The notes under the pieces: generated by a model
The model's input: only the letters and a program-made list of their open reading frames with translations
Databases searched by the model: none
Told to the model about the DNA's origin: nothing
DNA from: Microthrixaceae bacterium
GTDB taxonomy: Bacteria; Actinomycetota; Acidimicrobiia; Acidimicrobiales; Acidimicrobilacustridaceae
DNA length: 34,847 bases
Direction: 5' to 3'
Assembly: GCA_947446975.1 (NCBI GenBank)
Contig: CANFHM010000022.1
Span: 1 to 34,847 of the forward strand
Position numbers and translations under genes: made by a program
In this document: positions 1-8,448 of the stretch, in pieces
Numbering within the stretch: position 1 is the stretch's first letter
Layout: the number at the start of each line of letters is the position of its first letter

Positions 1-477
1 GAGACATTCCGGATCGCCATCGATCAGCGGCACAGCTTCGATCCCGAGCGGGGCTCGGCGCGCGCGTGGCTGTTCGGTATCGCGACCAACCTGATCCGGC
101 GCCACTGGCGCACCGAGGAACGCCGACTGCGGGCGATGGCCAGGTCCGTGTCCCATGGTGACCAGAGCAGTGACCAGACCAGCGACCCGATCGACCGGGT
201 GGCCGAGCGGGTTGACGCCGGTTCCGACGCCCGAGCCGTAGTGGCGGCGGTCGCCGCGTTGGAGTCCGCCGATCGGGAGTTGCTCGTGCTGATCGTCTGG
301 GAGGAGTTGCGTCATGACGAGGTCGCTCAGGTGCTGGGGATACCCATCGGAACGGTTCGGTCGCGTCTACACCGGATACGGCGTCAGCTCAGGAAATCAA
401 TGTCGGAAGCGACAGCGGCCGAAGGTGCGCGCGTACGCAGAAGCAACATGCCAGCAGAGGAGACCACCCATGGATGA
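1..477 (+). CDS. ECF-type RNA polymerase sigma factor, 5'-truncated by the window edge
   Basis: The reading frame is open from base 1 (158 codons visible) and its start lies outside the window. The first visible residues carry the end of sigma region 2, with the motif SARAWLFGIATNLIRRHW, typical of extracytoplasmic-function sigma factors. The C-terminal third is region 4: ALESADRELLVL, then a helix-turn-helix with the GIPIGTVRSRLHR recognition-helix signature. Between them is a short polar linker with a 12-base near-repeat (DQSSDQTSDP). An ECF factor directs RNA polymerase to a small stress or envelope regulon. The stop overlaps the start of the next gene, a membrane protein that may be its partner. 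Family assignment is firm; the target regulon cannot be read from this sequence. Confidence 0.9.
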   Translation, partial: ETFRIAIDQRHSFDPERGSARAWLFGIATNLIRRHWRTEERRLRAMARSVSHGDQSSDQTSDPIDRVAERVDAGSDARAVVAAVAALESADRELLVLIVWEELRHDEVAQVLGIPIGTVRSRLHRIRRQLRKSMSEATAAEGARVRRSNMPAEETTHG

Positions 478-1180
478 GCTGGAATCGTTTGCTTCGTTGC
501 GCCCGGAGGTGACCCCGCTGACCGAGGCGGAACGCGACGCCATCCGCGTCCGTGTCCTCGGGGCGACTGGTGCGGTGGCGGAGTCGCGCCCTCGACACGC
601 CCCTCGCCAACGAACCCTGCGCCGGCGGGTGCTGGTCGCAGCGGTCACGCTCACCGTTCTTGTCGGAACCGGTGCTGTGGTGACAGTCGCCCGAAGCGGT
701 CGCGGCGGCGCAGGGGATGTCGGTGTGGCGCAGGTGGGGGAGTCGTCTCCGTCTGACGCTGCTGACGGGTTCACGAGCGACCCAGGAGCGGATTTCCCTT
801 CGTTCCAGAACAGTGGACAGCGGGCTGGCGCATCGGCGTACTGCGGTTTCACGCCGGATCAGCTCGCCGGCGCTCCGTGGGCCCTCGATGGAGAGGTTTT
901 GTCGATCACGGCCGATGGACCGGGAGTCTGGGGTTCGGCGTCTTCGGTGATCGCGCACCTGATGGTCAATTCGTGGTTCAGGGGCGACGGCGCTGAGGTC
1001 GACATCGTCATACCGATCGGCAGTGAACTCGGAACCAGCTTGCAGCGAGTGCACGCAGGTGAGCGGCTTCTCCTCGCAGGGGAGTTGCGCGACGACGGAT
1101 CTCTCCTGGCATGGGCCTGCGGCTTCGTGACGCCATGGTCGCCCGAGGAGAATGCGGTCTGGGCGGAGGCCTTCCGATGA
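470..1180 (+). CDS. Single-pass membrane protein coupled to the ECF sigma gene, possible anti-sigma partner
   Basis: A 236-residue product. I chose the ATG at 470 because AGAGGAG lies 8 bases upstream and the start overlaps the sigma stop by 8 bases; the frame is open further upstream, but only inside the sigma gene. The N-terminus (LRPEVTPLTEAERDAIR) is a short acidic cytoplasmic segment. It is followed by an arginine-rich stretch (residues about 42-53) and one transmembrane helix at about 54-74. The remainder is a Gly/Ser/Asp-rich linker and an extracytoplasmic domain with two cysteines (in AYCGF and WACGF). The topology resembles membrane proteins found next to actinobacterial ECF factors. 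I see no HxxxCxxC zinc anti-sigma motif, so an anti-sigma role rests on position and topology only. Confidence 0.7.
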   Translation: MDELESFASLRPEVTPLTEAERDAIRVRVLGATGAVAESRPRHAPRQRTLRRRVLVAAVTLTVLVGTGAVVTVARSGRGGAGDVGVAQVGESSPSDAADGFTSDPGADFPSFQNSGQRAGASAYCGFTPDQLAGAPWALDGEVLSITADGPGVWGSASSVIAHLMVNSWFRGDGAEVDIVIPIGSELGTSLQRVHAGERLLLAGELRDDGSLLAWACGFVTPWSPEENAVWAEAFR

Positions 1181-2250
1181 TCAATCGCTGTCGTCGTCGA
1201 GGATCTGCCATCGCAGTGGTCGGGGTCCTCCTCCTGCTGGTTGGTGCTGTCGGCGGTTGCAGTTCGACCGTGCCCGAGGGGAGTCGCTCGTCGGTCACGA
1301 CCGAACCGGGTGCGGGTGCGGTCCCCGACCAGGTGCTCGAACCGGGTGATGCCGGGGTCTTCGTTGCTGGGGACGAGGTCGGCGGTCACGGGATCGTTCT
1401 CGCCACGCTCGATCAGCAACCCGCTGACGATCGGTTCGGAACCTCACGGGTGCCGCAGGTCGCGTCGATCGGCTACGGCGACGGGCGCATCGTGACCACG
1501 TGGATCCGATCGCTCGACGAGACCAGCGTGCTCGGCGGGCGGTTGCTGTTGGAGGTCCCCAACGCCACTGTTCGTGGTCGACCGGCGCTCGTGGCGCAGT
1601 TCGAAGGTGGACGCAGCGTGGCATGGACGGAGCCGGGCGACGATGTTTCGATTTCGATTTCGATCGCCACGATCGATCCGACCATCGATGTGGTCGCTCT
1701 GGCGGAATCGAGCTGGTCCATCTCGCCAGAGTCATTCAGGGTTCTCCGGTCCCGCACAGCAGCCCTCGCTGTGGTGGCTCGGATGGGTGGACCGATTGAC
1801 GATGGCACATGGTTGCTCGAGGCCACCGTCCCGCCATCGATCCCGGTGCACGATTTCGGCGGACCGACGGCCTGCGCCGATCTCAGCTTCGATTCCACAC
1901 CAGCCGGCGGCGGGAACGACGACAGGCAGCTGTTGCCGCCGTTTGAGATATGCATGGCGGTCCTCGGAATCCCCACTCTCACCCAGGTCGTGATCGCGGG
2001 AAGGGGCTATGCCTTCGGGGTGGTGGCGAGCACCGCCGAATCGTTCCGGCTCATCGCAGATCGTGACCCTGCCATGCCAGTGGATCTGCCGATGGAGGTG
2101 CTTCGCAGCGATTCTGCGCCCGATCTCCGCTGGCTCATAGTGCCACTTCCGATCGAGGCGATACCCTGCATGATTGTTCGGGACTCCAACGGCACCAGTT
2201 TCTCGGTCGGGGACCCGTTCGAACAGCCCTTGGGCGCCTGCGATCGCTGA
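1177..2250 (+). CDS. Predicted secreted lipoprotein of unknown function
   Basis: A 357-residue product starting at ATG 1177, in an ATGA overlap with the previous stop. A longer frame upstream exists, but it would delete the overlap and place a signal peptide internally. Residues 1-28 form a lipoprotein signal peptide: MINRCRRRGS, a hydrophobic core, then VGGC with Cys28 as the likely lipidated residue. The mature protein starts with a Ser/Thr-rich tether and contains a Ser-Ile repeat (SISISIA, encoded by TTTCGA three times at 1646-1663). I recognise no catalytic motif. It is the third gene of the sigma cassette, so it may be an envelope sensor or target of that regulon; this is inference from position. 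Confidence 0.75.
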   Translation: MINRCRRRGSAIAVVGVLLLLVGAVGGCSSTVPEGSRSSVTTEPGAGAVPDQVLEPGDAGVFVAGDEVGGHGIVLATLDQQPADDRFGTSRVPQVASIGYGDGRIVTTWIRSLDETSVLGGRLLLEVPNATVRGRPALVAQFEGGRSVAWTEPGDDVSISISIATIDPTIDVVALAESSWSISPESFRVLRSRTAALAVVARMGGPIDDGTWLLEATVPPSIPVHDFGGPTACADLSFDSTPAGGGNDDRQLLPPFEICMAVLGIPTLTQVVIAGRGYAFGVVASTAESFRLIADRDPAMPVDLPMEVLRSDSAPDLRWLIVPLPIEAIPCMIVRDSNGTSFSVGDPFEQPLGACDR

Positions 2251-2296
2251 TCAGGGTTTGCCCTGCACCGGAGAGACAGTGGGTGCCCGAGGGGAT

Positions 2297-2326
2297 TTGG
2301 ACTTGGTGGGGGTGCCTCGCTAAGGT
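2297..2326 (+). promoter_or_regulatory. Predicted promoter of the ribosomal superoperon
   Basis: TTGGAC (2297-2302) and TAAGGT (2321-2326) are separated by 18 bases, a good match to an actinobacterial housekeeping promoter. It sits after the lipoprotein stop and about 210 bases before rplC. That would give a 5' leader of roughly 200 bases. The leader contains a short inverted repeat TCCACC-CC-GGTGGA at 2408-2421. No other convincing promoter pair is visible between 2251 and 2542. Confidence 0.55.
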
Positions 2327-2542
2327 CTGGCCCCTGTGCGTGACGGCCGTTCTTCGGAACAGCCCACGGACGCACCTCTTCGTCGATCGAACCGACGTCT
2401 GCGACGGTCCACCCCGGTGGATACCCCGCAGCACAACCGAATGGCGCTCGGCCGGGTTCACCCGTGCCGAGCGTTCACGTGAAGGGCCCGCTTTTCCAGG
2501 GGCGAGACGACGCAAATCCACAACAGAAAGATCGTTGCCATC

Positions 2543-3196
2543 ATGGCGAACAAAGCGATTGTCGGCGAAAAAGTCGGCATGACACAGGTCTGGGACGACC
2601 AGAACCGAGTCGTTCCCGTCACCGTCCTCCGTGTCGATCCCCTGCGAGTCGTGCAGGTGAAGACCCGTGAGCACGATGGCTATGACGCCTTGCAGGTCAC
2701 CTTCGGTGAGAAGGATGCCCGCAAGCTCAACAGTCCCGATCGTGGACACTTCGAGAAGGCCGGCGTACGCGCTGGTGTTCGCGTGCTCGAGCTGCGGCTC
2801 GACGACGTGAGCGGCTTCGAGGTCGGCCAGGAGATCACCGTCGACACCCTTGCCGAGGGCGAGCTGGTCGACGTCACCGCCATCTCCAAGGGCAAGGGCT
2901 TCGCCGGCACCATGAAGCGTCACAACTTCGGTGGTCAGCGAGCCTCCCATGGTGCCCACCGTGTGCATCGTGCCCCGGGCTCGATCGGCGCCTGCGCCAC
3001 GCCGGGCCGCGTCTTCAAGGGACAGCGCATGGCTGGTCGCATGGGTTCGGACAAGGTCACCACGCTGAACCTCAAGGTCGTGGCCACCGACGCCGAGAAG
3101 AACCTCATCCTCATCCGTGGCGCCGTTCCCGGCCCGAAGGGTGGCGTCGTCGTCATCCGCAACGCCGTCAAGGCCGGAACCAAGGCAGGTGCATGA
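2543..3196 (+). CDS. rplC: 50S ribosomal protein L3 (uL3)
   Basis: A 217-residue product, close to the usual 205-220. L3 folds around 23S rRNA near the peptidyl-transferase centre and is an early assembly protein. The N-terminus ([21 protein letters not shown]) and the central loop with [17 protein letters not shown] are diagnostic, as is the following [23 protein letters not shown] stretch. The start is the first ATG in a long leader. Only a weak GAAAG (2526-2530) lies upstream, so initiation may depend on leader structure. In most bacteria rpsJ precedes this gene; here L3 is the first ribosomal gene. The stop overlaps the rplD start. Confidence 0.98.
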   Translation: MANKAIVGEKVGMTQVWDDQNRVVPVTVLRVDPLRVVQVKTREHDGYDALQVTFGEKDARKLNSPDRGHFEKAGVRAGVRVLELRLDDVSGFEVGQEITVDTLAEGELVDVTAISKGKGFAGTMKRHNFGGQRASHGAHRVHRAPGSIGACATPGRVFKGQRMAGRMGSDKVTTLNLKVVATDAEKNLILIRGAVPGPKGGVVVIRNAVKAGTKAGA

Positions 3197-3816
3197 TGAC
3201 CACGATCACCATGAAGACCCCCGCTGGTGCCGATGCCGGATCGCTCGACCTCGACGCCAACACGTTCGGCATCGAGCCCAACGTGCCGGTGATGCATCAG
3301 GTCGTGACCGCCCAGCTGGCCGCTCGTCGAGCCGGCACCCAGAGCACCAAGACCCGCGCCGAGGTCTCCGGCGGCGGCAAGAAGCCCTGGAAGCAGAAGG
3401 GCACCGGCCGCGCACGTCAGGGTTCGACCCGTGCGCCGAACTGGGTGGGTGGCGGTATCGCCCTCGGCCCGAAGCCGCGCAGCTACGCCCAGAAGACCCC
3501 CAAGAAGATGATCAAGCTCGCCCTCCGGTCGGCGCTGAGCGATCGTGCCTCTGAGGGCCACGTCATCGTCGTCGAGGACTGGAACTTCGAGACCCCCTCC
3601 ACCAAGGGAGCCATCGCAGCCCTCAAGGCGCTCGGTGTCGAGGGTCGTGCGCTCATCGTGCTCACCCGCGACGACGTCGAGGCCTGGAAGAGCTTCCGGA
3701 ACATCCCCTCGGTGCATGTGCTCGAGGCGGCGGAGCTCAACACCTACGACATTCTCGTGAGCGACTACGTCGTCTTCACCAAGAACACTGTTCCGAAGGC
3801 TGAGGCAGCACAGTGA
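3193..3816 (+). CDS. rplD: 50S ribosomal protein L4 (uL4)
   Basis: A 207-residue product. L4 lines the polypeptide exit tunnel and, in some bacteria, represses its own operon. The extended tunnel loop is recognisable in [23 protein letters not shown] followed by the [12 protein letters not shown] segment. The globular part contains the [10 protein letters not shown] and [19 protein letters not shown] stretches typical of the family. Two adjacent ATG codons (3193 and 3196) could each serve as start. The first gives an ATGA overlap with rplC; the second gives a TGATG junction. The L4-dependent attenuator of E. coli cannot be identified in the leader upstream of rplC. Confidence 0.98.
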   Translation: MMTTITMKTPAGADAGSLDLDANTFGIEPNVPVMHQVVTAQLAARRAGTQSTKTRAEVSGGGKKPWKQKGTGRARQGSTRAPNWVGGGIALGPKPRSYAQKTPKKMIKLALRSALSDRASEGHVIVVEDWNFETPSTKGAIAALKALGVEGRALIVLTRDDVEAWKSFRNIPSVHVLEAAELNTYDILVSDYVVFTKNTVPKAEAAQ

Positions 3817-4103
3817 AGAACCCCCGCGACATCATCATCCGTCCCGTGGTGAGCGAGAAGAGCTACGGCCTCCTCGAGTCGAACGTCTACACGTTCGTCG
3901 TCCACCCCGACGCCTCCAAGCCCGAGATCCATGATGCCATCGAGTCCATCTTCGGCGTCAAGGTCCTCAAGGTGAACACCCTGAACCGCAACGGGAAGCG
4001 CAAGCGCAACCGTCGCACCGGCACCTTCGGGTCACGTCCCGACACCAAGCGTGCATTCGTCACCCTCGCCGCCGGCGACCGCATCGAACTGTTCGAGGCA
4101 TAG
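3813..4103 (+). CDS. rplW: 50S ribosomal protein L23 (uL23)
   Basis: A 96-residue product starting at GTG in a GTGA overlap with the rplD stop. L23 sits at the tunnel exit, where trigger factor and signal recognition particle dock. The opening [16 protein letters not shown] and the [18 protein letters not shown] segment match the family. The basic loop [18 protein letters not shown] is the rRNA-binding extension. No insertion or truncation is seen. Confidence 0.97.
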   Translation: MKNPRDIIIRPVVSEKSYGLLESNVYTFVVHPDASKPEIHDAIESIFGVKVLKVNTLNRNGKRKRNRRTGTFGSRPDTKRAFVTLAAGDRIELFEA

Positions 4104-4105
4104 AC

Positions 4106-4942
4106 ATGGCTCTTCGCAAACGCAAGCCCACGAGTGCAGGTCGTCGGTTCCAGACCGTCTCCGACTTCGCCGAGATCACCAAGACCACGCCCGAGCGCAC
4201 GCTCGTCGTGCCGAAGCCCAAGACCGGTGGCCGCAACTCCTACGGTCGCAAGACGGCTCGTCACAAGGGCGGCGGTCACAAGCAGCGGTACCGCCTGGTC
4301 GACTTCCGTCGCATCAAGGACGGCGTGCCCGCCACGGTCGCAGCCATCGAGTACGACCCGAACCGCACCTGCCGCATCGCCCTGCTCCACTACCACGACG
4401 GTGAGAAGAGCTACATCCTCGCCCCGAAGGGCGTCGGCGTCGGCGACATCCTGCAGAGCGGTCAGGGTTCCGACATCCGCCCCGGCAATGCGCTCCCGCT
4501 GCGCTACATCCCGGTCGGTACCGTCGTGCACAACGTGGAACTCAAGCCCGGTGGCGGCGGCAAGATGGCCCGCAGCGCCGGTATGAGCATCCAGGTGGTG
4601 GCCAAGGAGGGCGATTTCGCCACCCTGCGCCTCCCCTCCACCGAGATGCGTCGTGTTCCGATCGACTGCCGCGCCACCGTCGGCGAGGTCGGCAACTCCG
4701 AGCATGAACTCATCAAGATCGGCAAGGCCGGCCGCAACCGCTGGAAGGGCGTCCGCCCCCAGACCCGTGGTGTGGCCATGAACCCCGTCGACCATCCCCA
4801 TGGTGGTGGCGAGGGCAAGACCTCCGGTGGTCGTCATCCGGTGTCGCCCTGGGGCAAGCCCGAAGGCCGCACCCGCGACAAGAACAAGCCCAGTCAGCAG
4901 CTCATCGTCCGTCGTCGCCGCACCCGCGGCTCACGGCGCTAG
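4106..4942 (+). CDS. rplB: 50S ribosomal protein L2 (uL2)
   Basis: A 278-residue product, the usual length. L2 is among the most conserved ribosomal proteins and is needed for subunit joining and peptidyl transfer. The conserved [16 protein letters not shown] motif holds the histidine loop close to the active site, and [13 protein letters not shown] follows. The N-terminal half shows [21 protein letters not shown] at 4095-4098, inside the end of rplW, serves as ribosome-binding site 7 bases before the ATG. The ORF ends with the basic tail [10 protein letters not shown]. Confidence 0.98.
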   Translation: MALRKRKPTSAGRRFQTVSDFAEITKTTPERTLVVPKPKTGGRNSYGRKTARHKGGGHKQRYRLVDFRRIKDGVPATVAAIEYDPNRTCRIALLHYHDGEKSYILAPKGVGVGDILQSGQGSDIRPGNALPLRYIPVGTVVHNVELKPGGGGKMARSAGMSIQVVAKEGDFATLRLPSTEMRRVPIDCRATVGEVGNSEHELIKIGKAGRNRWKGVRPQTRGVAMNPVDHPHGGGEGKTSGGRHPVSPWGKPEGRTRDKNKPSQQLIVRRRRTRGSRR

Positions 4943-4954
4943 GAGACGTCACCG

Positions 4955-5233
4955 ATGCCTCGCAGCCTCAAAAAAGGTCCGTTCGTCGACGACCACCTTC
5001 TCAAGAAGGTCGATGTCCTCAACGAGAACAACGAGAAGAAGGTCATCAAGACCTGGTCACGTCGTTCCACGATCATCCCCGAGATGGTCGGACACACCAT
5101 CGCCGTCCACGACGGCCGCAAGCATGTCCCGGTCTACGTGACCGAGTCCATGGTCGGTCACAAGCTCGGAGAGTTCGCCCCGACGCGAACCTTCAAGTTC
5201 CACGCCGGTCAAGAGAAGAAGGGTCGTCGCTGA
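4955..5233 (+). CDS. rpsS: 30S ribosomal protein S19 (uS19)
   Basis: A 92-residue product, the exact length of the E. coli protein. S19 lies in the head of the small subunit and contacts S13 and the A-site region. The N-terminus [18 protein letters not shown] and the C-terminal [14 protein letters not shown] segment are family signatures. AGGAG (4941-4945) overlaps the rplB stop and sits 9 bases before the ATG. The stop shares a base with the rplV start. Confidence 0.98.
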   Translation: MPRSLKKGPFVDDHLLKKVDVLNENNEKKVIKTWSRRSTIIPEMVGHTIAVHDGRKHVPVYVTESMVGHKLGEFAPTRTFKFHAGQEKKGRR

Positions 5234-5928
5234 TGGCTTTCGGAGCAAAGACCAACGAGCGCCCCGGTGTGCGCTGCGAGGTCAAGTACGTCCGCTCGTC
5301 GGCGTACAAGGCCCGTGAGGTCCTCGATCTCATCCGCGGACTCCCCGTGGCCCGTGCCCTCGAGATCCTCGAGTTCGCCGAGCGCGACATCGCCCGCACC
5401 ATCCTCAAGGCCCTCGAGTCGGCCATCGCCAACGCCGAGCACAACAACTCGATCCCGGCCGATGAGCTCTACGTGTCGGCCTGCTTCGCCGATGAGGGCC
5501 CGACGCTCAAGCGGTTCCGTCCCCGGGCCCGTGGCAGCGCCGCTCGCATCCGCAAGCGCACCTGCCACATCACCGTCATCGTGAGCCGCTACTCGCCCGA
5601 GGATCTGCTCAAGATCCGTGAGCGTGAGGCCGCCAGCGGTCGTGTCAGTGGTGGCCGCGCCGCCGCCGAGGCCCGCCGTGAGCGCGTGGCCCGCAGCCGT
5701 TCGGAGAAGGCCGAGAAGGCCGCCGAGCATGATCACGACCACGATCACGATCACGACCACGATCACGACCACGACCACGGTGACGAGGTCATCGAGGCTG
5801 AGGTCGTCGAGACTGACGACGCTGGGACTGATGACGTCGTGACCGACGCAGACGCAGCATCCGGCGACGCCGAAGCCGCAACCGATGAGACCGAAGCGGC
5901 CGACGACGCCGAAGGGAAGGACAACTGA
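5233..5928 (+). CDS. rplV: 50S ribosomal protein L22 (uL22) with a His-Asp tract and acidic C-terminal extension
   Basis: A 231-residue product, about twice the usual 110-130. Residues 1 to about 118 are an ordinary L22 core: [17 protein letters not shown] near the start, [19 protein letters not shown] near the end, with the tunnel hairpin between. After that comes a basic helix-prone stretch (residues about 120-160, rich in RE, RR and EKAEK). Residues 166-182 are a strictly alternating His-Asp tract with nine His and eight Asp. A tail of about 49 residues made mostly of Asp, Glu, Ala, Thr and Val ends the protein. The reading frame continues smoothly and the next gene starts on the stop codon, so this is not an assembly slip. 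The tract looks like a metal-binding segment; its use is unknown. Confidence 0.95.
   Translation: MAFGAKTNERPGVRCEVKYVRSSAYKAREVLDLIRGLPVARALEILEFAERDIARTILKALESAIANAEHNNSIPADELYVSACFADEGPTLKRFRPRARGSAARIRKRTCHITVIVSRYSPEDLLKIREREAASGRVSGGRAAAEARRERVARSRSEKAEKAAEHDHDHDHDHDHDHDHDHGDEVIEAEVVETDDAGTDDVVTDADAASGDAEAATDETEAADDAEGKDN
5728..5778 (+). repeat. Six-base tandem repeat encoding the His-Asp tract of L22
   Basis: Seventeen codons alternate CAC/CAT (His) with GAC/GAT (Asp). Asp uses both synonymous codons in an irregular order, so the tract is not a pure hexanucleotide array. That suggests it has persisted long enough to gather silent changes, or is kept by selection at the protein level. 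It lies entirely beyond the conserved L22 fold. Confidence 0.9.
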
Positions 5929-6839
5929 TGGGCCAGAAGGTCAACCCCTACGGGTTCCGCCTCGGCGTGACCACCGACTGGAAGTCGCGCTGGTTCGCCG
6001 ACCGTGGTGAGTACGCCACCAACGTGATCCAGGACTGGCAGATCCGCGACTACATCATGACGCAGCTGCCCCATGCGGCGATCAGCCGTGTCGAGGTCGA
6101 GCGCACCCGCGATCGCCTCCGCATCGACGTCCACACCGCTCGTCCCGGCATCGTCATCGGTCGCCGCGGCGCAGAGGCCGACCGTCTCCGCAACGGACTC
6201 ACCAAGATCAGCGGCAACAACAAGGTGCAGCTGAACATCCAGGAGATCAAGCAGCCCGAGCTCGACGCCGCCCTGATCGCCCAGGGTGTCGCCGACCAGC
6301 TCGCCGGTCGCGTCGCCTTCCGTCGTGCCATGAAGCGTGCCGTGCAGAACGCCCAGAAGGCCGGCGCCCTCGGTATCCGGGTGCAGTGCTCGGGTCGCCT
6401 CGGCGGCGCCGAGATGTCCCGCACCGAGTGGTACCGCGAGGGTCGTGTGCCGCTGCACACCCTCCGTGCCGACATCGACTACGGCTTCCGCGAGGCCAAG
6501 ACCACCTACGGTCGCATCGGCGTGAAGGTGTGGCTCTACAAGGGCGACATCCTCCCGTACAAGAGCGTGGCCGAGGACAAGATCGTCCGTGAGGCCGCCA
6601 TGGCCGTCGGCGAGACCTCCGGTGAGCCCGGTGCCCGCAAGGTCGTCTCCTCGGCCGCCGGCCGCCGTCGCTCCGACGCCGTCGAAGCCGCTGCCGTGGA
6701 GCCGGAAGAGGACAACACCCCGCTGCTCAAGGAAGCTGATCCCGAGCTCGAGCGCCTTCTCGCCGAAGAGGAAGAGATCGAGCGCTCGACCCGTCAGCAC
6801 ACCGAGACGCCGCACTTCCGTCCCGGGGATGGTGACTGA
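5928..6839 (+). CDS. rpsC: 30S ribosomal protein S3 (uS3) with acidic C-terminal extension
   Basis: A 303-residue product against about 210-280 in most bacteria. S3 forms part of the mRNA entry tunnel and its helicase. The start [23 protein letters not shown] is diagnostic. The KH domain is visible with [13 protein letters not shown], and the C-terminal domain with [30 protein letters not shown]. From about residue 215 onward the sequence departs from the core: a short Arg/Ser segment, then a Glu-rich stretch with [13 protein letters not shown]. The neighbouring L22 also carries an acidic tail. The start codon shares a base with the rplV stop. Confidence 0.97.
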   Translation: MGQKVNPYGFRLGVTTDWKSRWFADRGEYATNVIQDWQIRDYIMTQLPHAAISRVEVERTRDRLRIDVHTARPGIVIGRRGAEADRLRNGLTKISGNNKVQLNIQEIKQPELDAALIAQGVADQLAGRVAFRRAMKRAVQNAQKAGALGIRVQCSGRLGGAEMSRTEWYREGRVPLHTLRADIDYGFREAKTTYGRIGVKVWLYKGDILPYKSVAEDKIVREAAMAVGETSGEPGARKVVSSAAGRRRSDAVEAAAVEPEEDNTPLLKEADPELERLLAEEEEIERSTRQHTETPHFRPGDGD

Positions 6840-6841
6840 AC

Positions 6842-7258
6842 ATGTTGATGCCCAAGAAGGTCAAGCACCGCAAGCAGCAGCGCGGCCGCATGAAGGGTGG
6901 TTCCAAGGGTGGGACCGAGGTCACCTTCGGTGATTTCGGCATCCAGGCCCTCGAGCCCGGGTGGATCACCGCTCGTCAGATCGAAGCGGCCCGTATCGCC
7001 ATGACCCGCCACATCAAGCGCGGCGGCAAGGTCTGGATCAACGTGTTCCCGGACAAGCCCGTCACGCAGAAGCCGGCCGAGACCCGCATGGGTTCCGGCA
7101 AGGGCAACCCGGAACGCTGGGTCGCCGTGGTCAAGCCCGGACGCATCATGTTCGAACTCTCGTACAACGATCCCGCCATCGCCCGTGAGGCCATCGAGCG
7201 GGCCATCCAGAAACTGCCGATCAAGGCTCGTTTCGTCGCTCGTGAGGAGGGCTTCTGA
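6842..7258 (+). CDS. rplP: 50S ribosomal protein L16 (uL16)
   Basis: A 138-residue product, normal length. L16 binds near the A-site and the elbow of tRNA. The start [19 protein letters not shown] and the central [29 protein letters not shown] stretch fix the family; the latter includes the loop near the peptidyl-transferase centre. I took the first ATG at 6842 because family members start MLxPKR; a second in-frame ATG at 6848 would lose two residues. The stop shares a base with the rpmC start. Confidence 0.98.
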   Translation: MLMPKKVKHRKQQRGRMKGGSKGGTEVTFGDFGIQALEPGWITARQIEAARIAMTRHIKRGGKVWINVFPDKPVTQKPAETRMGSGKGNPERWVAVVKPGRIMFELSYNDPAIAREAIERAIQKLPIKARFVAREEGF

Positions 7259-7488
7259 TGGCGAAGACCAAGGATTCGCTCCATGACGTCGGTGACGCCG
7301 AGCTGCTCGATCTGCTCGCAGCGGCCAAGGAGGAGGCGTTCAACCTGCGCTTCCAGCATGTCACCGGCTCGCTCGAGAACACCTCCCGTCTGGGCGTGGT
7401 TCGCAAGCAGGTCGCTCGAATCAACACCGAGCTGCGTGAGCGAGAGATCGCCGCAGCCGAAGCACTGTCGTCCGAAGAGGAGAACTGA
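7258..7488 (+). CDS. rpmC: 50S ribosomal protein L29 (uL29)
   Basis: A 76-residue product. L29 is a two-helix protein beside the exit tunnel. The signature [31 protein letters not shown] and the [16 protein letters not shown] helix are clear. A short acidic C-terminus ([12 protein letters not shown]) is the only extra part. The stop shares a base with the rpsQ start. Confidence 0.96.
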   Translation: MAKTKDSLHDVGDAELLDLLAAAKEEAFNLRFQHVTGSLENTSRLGVVRKQVARINTELREREIAAAEALSSEEEN

Positions 7489-7772
7489 TGGCTGAAGAAG
7501 CTGCAGCCACCGAGGCAGGGCGTGCCAATCCGCGCAAGGTGCGTGAGGGCACGGTCGTGTCGACCAGCATGGACAAGACCGCGGTCGTCGCGGTCGTGGA
7601 CCGTGTGCGTCACCCCCGGTACAACAAGACCGTCCAGCGCACGAGCAAGCTGTACGTCCACGATGAGACCAACGATCTCAACGTCGGCGACAAGGTTCGT
7701 GTCCAGGAGACCCGCCCGCTCTCGAAGCTGAAGCGCTGGCGCATCGTCGATGTTCTGGAGCGTGCACGATGA
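7488..7772 (+). CDS. rpsQ: 30S ribosomal protein S17 (uS17)
   Basis: A 94-residue product. S17 is a primary 16S rRNA binder. The OB-fold core shows [39 protein letters not shown] and [20 protein letters not shown], all canonical. An Ala/Glu-rich leader of about 13 residues ([13 protein letters not shown]) precedes it, as in other actinobacterial members. The last codons overlap the rplN start (ATGA). Confidence 0.97.
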   Translation: MAEEAAATEAGRANPRKVREGTVVSTSMDKTAVVAVVDRVRHPRYNKTVQRTSKLYVHDETNDLNVGDKVRVQETRPLSKLKRWRIVDVLERAR

Positions 7773-8137
7773 TCCAGCAGGAATCCCGTCTCCGGGTCGC
7801 CGACAACAGCGGCGCCAAGGAAGTTCTCTGCATCAAGGTCCTCGGCGGCACCCGTCGCCGGTACGCCTCGATCGGTGACGTCTTCGTGGCCACCGTCAAG
7901 GACGCCATCCCCGGCGCCTCGGTCAAGAAGGGTGACGTCGTCAAGTGCGTCGTCGTCCGGGTCAAGAAGGAGAAGCGTCGTCCCGACGGTTCGTACATCC
8001 GTTTCGATGAGAACGCCGCCGTTCTCATCAACGACAACATGCAGCCCCGCGGCACCCGAATCTTCGGCCCCGTCGGGCGCGAGCTGCGCGACAAGAAGTT
8101 CATGCGCATCGTCTCGCTGGCACCGGAGGTGTTGTGA
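7769..8137 (+). CDS. rplN: 50S ribosomal protein L14 (uL14)
   Basis: A 122-residue product, the standard length. L14 lies at the subunit interface and forms bridge contacts with 16S rRNA; it is also the docking site of the RsfS silencing factor. [26 protein letters not shown] at the start and [29 protein letters not shown] at the end match the family throughout. It opens the spc part of the superoperon, with no gap from the S10 part. Confidence 0.98.
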   Translation: MIQQESRLRVADNSGAKEVLCIKVLGGTRRRYASIGDVFVATVKDAIPGASVKKGDVVKCVVVRVKKEKRRPDGSYIRFDENAAVLINDNMQPRGTRIFGPVGRELRDKKFMRIVSLAPEVL

Positions 8138-8448
8138 TGAAGATCCGCAAGGGAGACCGCGTCCAGGTCCTCTCGGGCAAGGACCGGGGCAAGACCGGCA
8201 CCGTGACCCGGGCCATCCCGGAGCGCAACAAGGTGATCGTCGACGGCGTCAACATCGCCAAGAAGCACCAGAAGCCCACCGGCCAGGCCAACACGGGCGG
8301 CATCATCGACAAGGAGATGCCCATCCAGGTGGCCAACGTGGCGATCATCTGCAACGGCTGTGGCAAGCCCACCCGTATCGGGTACCGCTTCGAGCCCGAT
8401 GGCACCAAGGTCCGAATCTGCCGCAAGTGCGAAGGAGATCTCGCATGA
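8137..8448 (+). CDS. rplX: 50S ribosomal protein L24 (uL24) with a four-cysteine zinc ribbon
   Basis: A 103-residue product from ATG 8137, which shares a base with the rplN stop. An in-frame GTG at 8134 would add one residue. L24 initiates large-subunit assembly. The KOW motif is seen in [19 protein letters not shown], then [14 protein letters not shown]. The C-terminal part has Cys72-x2-Cys75 and Cys95-x2-Cys98 flanking [19 protein letters not shown], the arrangement of zinc-binding actinobacterial L24. The GAAGGAG at 8431-8437 inside its 3' end is the ribosome-binding site of rplE. Confidence 0.97.
   Translation: MKIRKGDRVQVLSGKDRGKTGTVTRAIPERNKVIVDGVNIAKKHQKPTGQANTGGIIDKEMPIQVANVAIICNGCGKPTRIGYRFEPDGTKVRICRKCEGDLA

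Noticed and set aside
2283-2582. A 99-codon + frame upstream of rplC, tested as a possible S10 gene
   Set aside because: It has no S10 motif, overlaps the predicted -35/-10 region and the rplC start in another frame, and has atypical codon use.
5728-5778. The His-Asp tract as a frameshift or sequencing artefact
   Set aside because: The frame stays open through 49 further acidic codons to a stop that overlaps the rpsC start, and synonymous codons vary along the tract.
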